Origin: Deltaproteobacteria bacterium
GTDB taxonomy: Bacteria; Desulfobacterota; Desulfobulbia; Desulfobulbales; Desulfocapsaceae
Direction: 5' to 3'
Assembly: GCA_021779275.1 (NCBI GenBank)
Contig: JAJYAX010000027.1
Coordinates: forward strand, 1-9,987
Length of the DNA stretch: 9,987 nt
Below the pieces are notes generated by a model, which worked only from the letters and a program-made list of their open reading frames with translations, did no database searches and was not told the DNA's origin. Positions 1 to 7,571 of the stretch are shown here, piece by piece. Each line of letters opens with the position of its first letter. Within the stretch, counting starts at the first letter, position 1. The position numbers and the translations under genes are program-made.

Positions 1-1
1 C

Positions 2-544
2 CCTAAAGCCGAGGAACATGCCGCAGCCGAGTCTGGTGCTGTCCATCATAACAGTCTCTCTCCCGCCAAACTGAAAGATCTGGGCTGGCGGATTATGAAC
101 TTCATAGCCCTGATGATTATTCTGGTGAAATTCGGAGCTAAACCCATCGCAGCAGGCCTCAGCAGCCGGAAAAATAAGATCAAAACCGAGATTGAAGATC
201 TCCAGGCCCGCAAGGCAGAGGCCGAGAAGTCCTATAGGGATTTTGAGGCGAAACTGGCAAGCGTTGAGAGCGATATAGACACAATTGTCGAAAAGGCCGT
301 CGCCCAGGCTCAGGTGGAGAAGGCCAGGATCATTGAAAAAGCCGAGCAGGCGGCAGCCGACATCCAACGTCAGGCGGAAATGGCCATCCAGCATGAGATT
401 ATGGAAGCCAGAAGGATGCTGAAGAACGAGATTGCAGATCAGGCCGCAGCGATGGCGGAAGAATTGATCGTCAAGAACCTAACCGCTGCCGATCAGGTGA
501 AGATCGTTGAAGATTATCTAGTTAAAGTAGGGGCCGTCCAGTGA
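2..544 (+). CDS. atpF: ATP synthase Fo subunit b (5'-partial)
   Basis: Subunit b forms the peripheral stalk that holds the F1 head still against the membrane rotor. The reading frame is open from the first complete codon (base 2) with no stop, so the real start lies left of the window. An internal ATG at 95 is not credible: it has no ribosome binding site and would cut into the membrane helix. The visible part has about 28 Ala/Glu/His-rich residues, one hydrophobic helix from about W29 to V42 (bases 86-127, counting from base 2) followed by the AKPI turn typical of b, then a long charged, Ala/Glu/Lys-rich helix expected to form the right-handed coiled coil of the stalk, and a short C-terminal segment that would contact delta. 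The stop TGA overlaps the GTG start of atpH by four bases, suggesting translational coupling. Whether a second b-type gene (b') lies upstream cannot be seen. Confidence 0.93.
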   Translation, partial: PKAEEHAAAESGAVHHNSLSPAKLKDLGWRIMNFIALMIILVKFGAKPIAAGLSSRKNKIKTEIEDLQARKAEAEKSYRDFEAKLASVESDIDTIVEKAVAQAQVEKARIIEKAEQAAADIQRQAEMAIQHEIMEARRMLKNEIADQAAAMAEELIVKNLTAADQVKIVEDYLVKVGAVQ

Positions 545-1086
545 AACAGACAATCTTAGCGCGAAGATACGCCAAGGCGCTTTTTGCCGTTGGTATGGAA
601 AACAAGAATTATGAAGCCTACAATGATGCACTCCAAGGAGTTGCAGGGCTTTATGCCTCTCATCCGGAAGTTGGTGATGCCCTGACAAACCCGCTTTATC
701 CCTTGGATGTGCGGGAAAAGGTCATGGTTGGACTTGTCAAGTCCATCGGTGTGGACAAAATCATGGGGAACTTTCTGAACCTGCTGGTGAAGAAAAAACG
801 TGCTGAAATACTCCCCGAGATTGCAGAGGCGTTTCAGGTTCTGGTTGATATTGAAAAGAATATCAGCCATGGAACTGTCATTTCAGCGGTAGCGCTCAGT
901 GATGAATTGCAGGCCAGTGTTCGGGCCGCGCTTGAAAAATTAACAGGCAAGAAAGTTGAGCTGTCGACCAGTGTCGATCCATCTTTGATAGGCGGGATAA
1001 TAGCGAAAGTCGGAGACCTGGTACTGGATGGCAGCATCAGGACACAGCTTGCAGGTTTAAAAGATTCCATAAAGGGGAGAGAATAG
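541..1086 (+). CDS. atpH: ATP synthase F1 subunit delta
   Basis: Delta (181 aa, usual family length) sits on top of the F1 head and links alpha to the b stalk. The N-terminal helical domain opens with the characteristic pattern ARRYAKALF (residues 7-15), and the C-terminal domain carries the conserved segment VDPSLIGGI (145-153) followed by the closing DGSIRTQL. The start is GTG at 541, inside the overlap GTGA with the atpF stop; an AGGGG ribosome binding site lies at 529-533, seven bases upstream. The gene ends TAG at 1084-1086, directly abutting the atpA ATG. Overlap on one side and zero spacing on the other fit tight translational coupling. Confidence 0.95.
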   Translation: MKQTILARRYAKALFAVGMENKNYEAYNDALQGVAGLYASHPEVGDALTNPLYPLDVREKVMVGLVKSIGVDKIMGNFLNLLVKKKRAEILPEIAEAFQVLVDIEKNISHGTVISAVALSDELQASVRAALEKLTGKKVELSTSVDPSLIGGIIAKVGDLVLDGSIRTQLAGLKDSIKGRE

Positions 1087-2610
1087 ATGCAGATCAAAGC
1101 CGAAGAAATCAGTCAGATTATCAAAGACCAGATTGGGGAGTACGAGACAAGTATTGACCTAAATGAGACAGGTACCGTAATCTCAGTCGGTGACGGTATC
1201 GCGCGTATCTATGGCGTGCAGAATTGTATGGCTATGGAGCTTCTTGAGTTCCCCGGCGGAGTTATGGGTCTTGCCTTGAACCTGGAAGAGGATAATGTCG
1301 GTTGCGCGGTCCTTGGGAGTGTTCAGGGTATCAAAGAAGGGGATATCGTCAAACGTACCGGAAAAATCGCCGAGGTGCCTGTCGGACCGGAGATGGAAGG
1401 CCGGGTTGTGGACGGTATCGGTTTCCCCATCGATGGACAGGGACCGATCAACGCCAAACTCAGTTCTAAGATTGAGGTCCTGGCGCCTGGTGTTATTGCC
1501 CGAAAAGGCGTGCATGAGCCATGCTATACCGGCGCCAAGGCCGTCGATGCCATGACCCCGGTCGGCAGAGGCCAGCGTGAGCTTGTTATCGGCGACCGCC
1601 AGATCGGCAAGACCGCCCTCTGTGTCGATGCGATCATAGCCCAGAAGGATACCGATGTACATTGTATTTATGTGGCCGTTGGACAGAAGAAATCGACAGT
1701 CGCCCTGGTGGTTGAGGCCTTGAGAAAACATGGTGCCATGTCGTATACAACGGTCGTTGCGGCATGCGCATCCGATCCTGCTCCCATGCAGTATATTGCC
1801 CCCTTTGCCGGTACATCCATGGGCGAATATTTTCGGGACAACGGTATGCATGCCTTGATTATCTACGACGATCTGTCGAAACAGGCTGTTGCCTATCGGG
1901 AACTTTCCCTGCTCCTGCGGCGTCCGCCGGGACGTGAGGCCTATCCCGGCGACATTTTTTTCAACCACTCACGTCTGCTTGAGAGATCTTCCAAGGTCAA
2001 TGATGCCTTGGGCGCCGGTTCCCTGACGGCCCTCCCCATCATCGAGACCCAGGCCGGTGACGTATCGGCTTTCATCCCGACAAATGTTATCTCCATTACC
2101 GACGGTCAGGTATACCTGGAACCGAACCTGTTCTTCTCCGGCGTTCGACCGGCGATCAATGTTGGTCTCTCCGTATCCCGAGTTGGCGGTAGCGCCCAGG
2201 TCAAGGCCATGAAACAGGTGGCGGGCACCCTTCGTCTCGACCTGGCTCAGTATCGTGAGCTTGCCGCTTTTGCGGCATTCGGCTCGGATCTTGATGCGGC
2301 GACGCAGGCCCAGTTGACACGGGGAGAGCGTCTGGTCGAAATCCTTAAACAACCGCAATATCAACCGCTGCCCATGGAGAAACAGGTAACGATCCTCTTT
2401 GCGGGCACCAATGGGTATCTGGATAAACTGCCGGTAAATACCCTGGCAAATTATGAGATGGAGCTCTACTCATACATTGAATCCAATGAACCTTCGATTT
2501 TTACGGATTTAAAAGAGCAGAAGATATTCACTGATGAAATTAAGGCGAAACTGAATAAGGCACTGACCAGCTTTGGCAACACATTCAAGGCAACTAAAGG
2601 TCTTAACTAA
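1087..2610 (+). CDS. atpA: ATP synthase F1 subunit alpha
   Basis: Alpha (507 aa) is the non-catalytic nucleotide-binding subunit that alternates with beta in the F1 hexamer. Order of domains: N-terminal beta-barrel (about 25-95), nucleotide-binding domain (about 96-380), C-terminal helical domain (381-507). The P-loop is GDRQIGKT at 169-176 with Lys175; Walker B ends at D261-D262 (ALIIYDD). The ATP synthase alpha/beta signature [10 protein letters not shown] is at 355-364, followed by Arg365 of SRVGGS, the arginine finger that reaches into the catalytic site on beta. The usual P-loop wording is GDRQTGKT, so Ile172 is a departure, though the Gly-x4-Gly-Lys-Thr core is intact. ATG at 1087 follows the atpH stop without a gap; ribosome binding site AAGGGGAGAG at 1072-1081. 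The long reverse-strand frame over 1183-1968 is a shadow. Confidence 0.98.
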   Translation: MQIKAEEISQIIKDQIGEYETSIDLNETGTVISVGDGIARIYGVQNCMAMELLEFPGGVMGLALNLEEDNVGCAVLGSVQGIKEGDIVKRTGKIAEVPVGPEMEGRVVDGIGFPIDGQGPINAKLSSKIEVLAPGVIARKGVHEPCYTGAKAVDAMTPVGRGQRELVIGDRQIGKTALCVDAIIAQKDTDVHCIYVAVGQKKSTVALVVEALRKHGAMSYTTVVAACASDPAPMQYIAPFAGTSMGEYFRDNGMHALIIYDDLSKQAVAYRELSLLLRRPPGREAYPGDIFFNHSRLLERSSKVNDALGAGSLTALPIIETQAGDVSAFIPTNVISITDGQVYLEPNLFFSGVRPAINVGLSVSRVGGSAQVKAMKQVAGTLRLDLAQYRELAAFAAFGSDLDAATQAQLTRGERLVEILKQPQYQPLPMEKQVTILFAGTNGYLDKLPVNTLANYEMELYSYIESNEPSIFTDLKEQKIFTDEIKAKLNKALTSFGNTFKATKGLN

Positions 2611-2629
2611 TCAAAGGTAGGTCGAAGCT

Positions 2630-3493
2630 ATGCCCAGTTTAAAAGACGTGAAAACAAAGATCTCGGGTGTCAAGAAGACATCCCAGATCACGAAAGCCAT
2701 GAACATGGTCGCTTCTGCGAGATTGCGTAGCGCTCAGGAGAAAATGGAGAATTTCCGGCCATACACCTCCAAGTTCAATGAGGCGATGTCGAATTTATCT
2801 GGCGGTTCCAACACGAGCAGCTTTCCCTTGATGGAAGTCCGGGATCTAAAAAATCTGGAAATTGTTGTCATTACATCAGATCGTGGACTTTGCGGATCTT
2901 TTAATTCCAACATTATCAAGATGACCTTAAAAAAAGTAGCCGAATGTGAGGCGAAAGGAGTTGGGGTGAGTCTTGTCTGTGTAGGAAAAAAGGGTTTCCA
3001 GTTATTGAAGAAGACCGGGAAGGTGCGGAAAAAATACACAGATATAATGTCATCGTTTCAGATGTTTAACGCGCGTGAGATTGCAAGCGATGTTTCCGAA
3101 AATTTTCTGAGTGGTAAGGCTGACAGGGTTGAAGTCATCTACGGAGAGTTCAAATCAGTTGCCGTGCAGAAGCCCGCTGTTAAACCGTTTTTGCCGGTTG
3201 AACCTATTCAGAGCGACGTGACCAACAAGATATCTGGTGAATACATCTATGAACCTTCCACGGAAGAGATCATGGATGTCATGCAGCCATTATATTTAAA
3301 TGTTATGATCTATCATGCCATGCTTGAGGTTGGCGCCAGTGAACATGCAGCCAGAATGACGGCCATGGACAATGCCACCAATGCCTGCAAGGATATTGTT
3401 GATCACCTGACCATCGTCTATAATAAAGCTCGCCAGGCCGCTATCACGGCCGAACTCATGGATATCGTTGGCGGTGCTGAAGCCCTTAAATAA
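2630..3493 (+). CDS. atpG: ATP synthase F1 subunit gamma
   Basis: Gamma (287 aa, normal length) is the central rotor shaft that turns inside the alpha3beta3 ring and drives the catalytic cycle. The N-terminal helix begins MPSLKDVKTKISGVKKT and continues ITKAMNMVASARLR (residues 20-33), a hallmark of the family. The Rossmann-like middle contains ITSDRGLCGSFNSNI (about 81-95). The C-terminal helix ends with the PROSITE-type gamma signature ITAELMDIVGGAEA (272-285), which pairs with the N-terminal helix as the coiled-coil shaft. There are 19 bases between atpA and this ATG; the ribosome binding site is AAAGGTAGG at 2613-2621. Confidence 0.97.
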   Translation: MPSLKDVKTKISGVKKTSQITKAMNMVASARLRSAQEKMENFRPYTSKFNEAMSNLSGGSNTSSFPLMEVRDLKNLEIVVITSDRGLCGSFNSNIIKMTLKKVAECEAKGVGVSLVCVGKKGFQLLKKTGKVRKKYTDIMSSFQMFNAREIASDVSENFLSGKADRVEVIYGEFKSVAVQKPAVKPFLPVEPIQSDVTNKISGEYIYEPSTEEIMDVMQPLYLNVMIYHAMLEVGASEHAARMTAMDNATNACKDIVDHLTIVYNKARQAAITAELMDIVGGAEALK

Positions 3494-3524
3494 TATCTGA
3501 CCATACGGAAAAACTAAGACTCTT

Positions 3525-3533
3525 GAGGAGGGG
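3525..3533 (+). promoter_or_regulatory. Strong ribosome binding site for atpD
   Basis: GAGGAGGGG includes a perfect AGGAGG core (3526-3531) and ends nine bases before the atpD ATG. It is the best Shine-Dalgarno match in the window. It sits in the longest internal gap of the operon (49 bases), so beta is translated from its own strong site rather than by coupling to gamma. That fits the need for three beta per gamma (inference). Confidence 0.8.
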
Positions 3534-3536
3534 TAA

Positions 3537-4970
<1,434 letters not shown>

Positions 4971-4993
4971 TATAAGAAAAAGAGGGTAGTTCA

Positions 4994-5407
4994 ATGGCAC
5001 AACAGATACGATTGGAAGTTGTAACACCAAGCGGAGCTGCTGTTAACGAGGATGTCGATATTGTTAACGCGCCGGGCTATGGTGGTGATTTTGGTGTGCT
5101 TGCCAATCATGCGCCTTTTCTTTCAACAATCAAGATTGGTCTTCTCTCTTACGAGCAAGGAAATAAAAGAGAAAACTTGATGATCAGTGGTGGTTTCTGT
5201 GAGGTTTCCAACAATACGATCACCTTTCTTGTTGAGAGTGCTGAATTCGGTAAGCAAATCGATGTTGATAGGGCCATGAAGGCCAAAGAAAGGGCCGAAA
5301 AGCGTCTTGCTCAAACAGCGCAACACGATGAATCGATTAATAGGACAAGAGCTGAGGCTGCTTTACAGAGAGCATTGGCACGGATTAAGGCGTCCAAAAT
5401 AGCCTGA
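4994..5407 (+). CDS. atpC: ATP synthase F1 subunit epsilon
   Basis: Epsilon (137 aa) joins the foot of gamma to the c-ring and in many bacteria inhibits ATP hydrolysis through its C-terminal helices. Residues 1-85 form the beta-sandwich, with the typical stretch around 27-46 ([20 protein letters not shown]) and GGFCEV at 66-71. Residues from about 90 on are Ala/Arg/Lys/Glu-rich and helical with a break near the middle, matching the two-helix inhibitory tail, which is full length here. The gene lies 23 bases after atpD with ribosome binding site AGAGGG at 4981-4986, and it is the last gene before the terminator. Confidence 0.95.
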   Translation: MAQQIRLEVVTPSGAAVNEDVDIVNAPGYGGDFGVLANHAPFLSTIKIGLLSYEQGNKRENLMISGGFCEVSNNTITFLVESAEFGKQIDVDRAMKAKERAEKRLAQTAQHDESINRTRAEAALQRALARIKASKIA

Positions 5408-5423
5408 GTAACAAGTAAAAAAG

Positions 5424-5462
5424 AAAAAAAGGACCGCCCCGAAAGGACGGTCCTTTTTTTTT
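5424..5462. terminator. Bidirectional intrinsic terminator between atpC and the amidase
   Basis: A hairpin with GGACCG (5431-5436) paired to CGGTCC (5448-5453) can extend inward by two more G-C pairs across one mismatch, leaving a five-base loop (5440-5444). It is flanked by seven A on the left (5424-5430) and nine T on the right (5454-5462), which can also pair with each other. Read on the + strand, the T tract ends the atp operon 17 bases after the atpC stop. Read on the - strand, the A tract becomes the U tract for the amidase transcript, whose stop is at 5490-5492. The symmetry fits one shared terminator for converging genes. Confidence 0.9.
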
Positions 5463-5482
5463 CTAAAACTTTTTCTAAAACT
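5459..5482. repeat. Two tandem copies of a 12-base unit
   Basis: TTTTCTAAAACT occurs perfectly twice in a row (5459-5470 and 5471-5482), overlapping the end of the terminator T tract and running to just before the amidase stop. It probably arose by local slippage. The second copy adds another short T run downstream of the hairpin. No function is evident. Confidence 0.85.
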
Positions 5483-5489
5483 TTAGGGG

Positions 5490-7436
5490 CTAGTGGATGT
5501 TATGAACTTGTAAGCTTGCAGTATTGTTGCTGATATATGACTGAATGCCGGAGGAGATGTCATCTGCAATGCTGTTGAGGAAGTGATTGTTTTTGAGATG
5601 TTCGGCGTCATCCGGATTGCTGATGAAGGACATTTCTACCAATATGGCAGGCATTTCGGCACCGATGAGAACATAAAACGGGGCCTGTTTTACCCCCAGG
5701 TTTTTAATATGCGGATATTTTCTTTCAAGGCCGGCGATCATTGAGTTCTGAACCTGCTGGGCAAGACGAGATGATTCGCTGATCTTGGAGTTTTTCAGGA
5801 TATCCGAAAGAATGTTTTGCAGATCACTCATTTGGTGCGTGGACGTGGCATTTTCAAAGGCGGCTACGCGCATGGCATCAGGATTGCTGGTCAGGTTTAA
5901 GAAATACGTTTCAATACCATTTGCAGCAGTTAGCGGACTGGAATTTATATGTAAGGAAACAAAAAGATCGGCGTCGTTGGTATTGGCTATGGCTGTTCTT
6001 TCTTCAAGAGGGATGAAAATATCTCTTTTTCTTGTCAGTATGACTTTACACCCAAGCTTTTTTTCAAGTATCGGCGCCAGCTTCAGGGCCAGCTTCAGGA
6101 CAATATCCTTTTCTTTGAGATTGTAGGCCATGGCGCCAGGATCCTTCCCGCCATGACCCGGGTCAAGGACAATCTTTTTAACCCGTAGACCGAGTTGTTG
6201 GGCAAGAGAAAACGTTTTTCCGGAGGTCGTTGATGCAGAGGCCTTGGGGGGTGGCGCCTGCAGTTTGAGACTGGGCGCCACCAGAGATTTTTTTTTGCTG
6301 TCGTGCAAAACAATAATTTTAGACGATCCTTCATTTTTTACATCAGGCGGCGGCACCTTCGGAGGTGTTTTTGAGAGTGCTTTGAGGATTGGGATATCCT
6401 CCGATGCCGATTTTGCCGCCGTTGCTTCCACGAGTGCTTCAGACGGTGGTTTGTCCGGAGTTTTTATCGGCTCGATCTCCTGAACCGGCTGCTTGACTTC
6501 AGGATGGGAGGGCTCACTCTTATTCTGACCGCGAACATCGACAACTACCCGGAAAGGGTCCGGCAAACTGAATACTTTGTAGGAGGCGATTGATTCAATA
6601 TCCAGAACAACCCGTACAGTATCCGTATTGTATTGACCGGTTCGCACTCTTTTGAGCAGACCGTCTTCAATGGGAACAGGGGTTCGGAATTTCGGATCGA
6701 CATAGCTGTTGAAAAAGTCGATATATAACCTTCTTGGTTGGTCTCCAACCTGTTCTAAGAGTTGTTCTTTGAAGGTGACGGGGCCTGAAGCATCGATCAC
6801 GATCCTGGTATAATCATTAGATGACCAATATTTTACGGGCAGAACGTGGATGTGTTTTGTCGTTTGGGAAGTATCACCCGGGGAGGGCCCTGGTTCTTCA
6901 GGGTCTTTGGTAAGCGCCTTGAGTTCGTCTGATGCCTTGGACAGCATGTCTCCTTTTGGGTATTCCGTTACAATCCTTTTAAAGAACTCAGCCGACTTTT
7001 TGGTATCATGCATGTTATCCAGATAGATATTGGCCACAGCAAAAAGAGCATCATCGGCAAGTGAATTTTCGGGAAAGAGGGAGGATACATTGTTATAGGA
7101 AGCGATTGCTTCGGTCAGATCCTGGGGATCTTTGAAACGGGAAAACATGCGTTGATGGATTTTGCCAAGTGAAAACAAACAGTTGGGCGCATATTTTGAA
7201 TGAGGATCGGCGAGATAGATAGTATGGAAAATATGTATGCATTTTGTCCAGTTTTTCCGTGAGCCACCGGCGGTTGGATCGGTTTCGAGCTGTCGGAGGG
7301 ATGTTTTTGCGGTCGTATATTGTTTTTCAATGGATATCTTACTGTCGTTTTTGCTGCTTTTCCCAAGGACAAACGGGGGGGGCAGAATGGTAAGGCATAA
7401 AAAGAGAAGGGAGAATAAGAAGGCTGCTCGATGCAT
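5490..7436 (-). CDS. Secreted N-acetylmuramoyl-L-alanine amidase (TPR-AMIN-Amidase_3)
   Basis: This zinc enzyme (648 aa) should cleave the bond between N-acetylmuramic acid and L-alanine in periplasmic peptidoglycan, as AmiA/B/C do during daughter-cell separation. A hydrophobic signal peptide covers 1-25, with likely cleavage after VLG. Helical TPR-like repeats follow (about 57-93, 105-141, 142-175; pattern of the CpoB/BamD type). An AMIN domain (about 194-304), which in relatives binds peptidoglycan or the division site, comes next, then a Pro/Lys/Ser-rich linker (305-410). The Amidase_3 domain (418-640) has zinc ligands H428 (DPGHGG), E442 (KEKD) and H496 (SLHINSS), and catalytic E601 (LVEMSF). 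A helical insert at about 521-566 resembles the autoinhibitory segment of AmiB/AmiC. The ATG at 7434-7436 is the only start that keeps the signal peptide, yet it has no clear ribosome binding site. Length and the TPR part exceed the simple E. coli enzymes, so I give no exact symbol. Confidence 0.93.
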   Translation of the reverse strand: MHRAAFLFSLLFLCLTILPPPFVLGKSSKNDSKISIEKQYTTAKTSLRQLETDPTAGGSRKNWTKCIHIFHTIYLADPHSKYAPNCLFSLGKIHQRMFSRFKDPQDLTEAIASYNNVSSLFPENSLADDALFAVANIYLDNMHDTKKSAEFFKRIVTEYPKGDMLSKASDELKALTKDPEEPGPSPGDTSQTTKHIHVLPVKYWSSNDYTRIVIDASGPVTFKEQLLEQVGDQPRRLYIDFFNSYVDPKFRTPVPIEDGLLKRVRTGQYNTDTVRVVLDIESIASYKVFSLPDPFRVVVDVRGQNKSEPSHPEVKQPVQEIEPIKTPDKPPSEALVEATAAKSASEDIPILKALSKTPPKVPPPDVKNEGSSKIIVLHDSKKKSLVAPSLKLQAPPPKASASTTSGKTFSLAQQLGLRVKKIVLDPGHGGKDPGAMAYNLKEKDIVLKLALKLAPILEKKLGCKVILTRKRDIFIPLEERTAIANTNDADLFVSLHINSSPLTAANGIETYFLNLTSNPDAMRVAAFENATSTHQMSDLQNILSDILKNSKISESSRLAQQVQNSMIAGLERKYPHIKNLGVKQAPFYVLIGAEMPAILVEMSFISNPDDAEHLKNNHFLNSIADDISSGIQSYISNNTASLQVHNIH

Positions 7437-7480
7437 TACTTAAGAAACCGTCTGAAATGATAGTTCAAAAAAACACTCAT
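7436..7480 (-). other. Possible 14-codon leader frame overlapping the amidase start
   Basis: ATG at 7480-7478 opens MSVFLNYHFRRFLK and stops at TAA 7438-7436, sharing one base with the amidase ATG in the arrangement TAATG. Such overlaps allow a terminating ribosome to restart, which could make up for the missing ribosome binding site of the amidase. The same frame is open further upstream to the end of mutS, but without an ATG or GTG. Its own ribosome binding site is poor: the nearest AAAGG is about 16 bases away. Chance is a real alternative. Confidence 0.2.
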
Positions 7481-7571
7481 TAGCCAGATATAACGACCTT
7501 TAATCGTGGGATATTTCTGCAGTCTGTCTGCAATATAGCCCTGAAAATAGCATGAGAGAGGAAAAAAAGCA
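7437..7571 (-). other. Spacer between mutS and the amidase gene
   Basis: These 135 bases separate the mutS stop from the amidase start on the same strand. I see no convincing -35/-10 pair and no GC-rich hairpin ahead of the T7 run that follows mutS (A7 at 7562-7568 on the + strand), so read-through from mutS into the amidase is possible. The spacer holds a small inverted repeat, TGCAG-5-CTGCA (7518-7532), and a reading frame that closes on the amidase start codon. Confidence 0.6.

Noticed and set aside
95..97. ATG as the start of atpF
   Set aside because: No ribosome binding site; it would cut the membrane helix; the frame is open to the window edge with sensible b-subunit sequence.
1183..1968. 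Reverse-strand open frame of 261 codons inside atpA
   Set aside because: It lies wholly opposite a well-conserved gene, matches no family I recognise, and is explained by codon bias of the sense gene.
7374..7436. Amidase as a lipoprotein (Cys14 in the signal peptide)
   Set aside because: The cysteine is preceded by Leu-Phe-Leu within the hydrophobic core, not by a lipobox with a small residue at -1.
7562..7568. T7 run after mutS (- strand) as an intrinsic terminator
   Set aside because: No GC-rich stem precedes it; only weak A/T pairing is possible.
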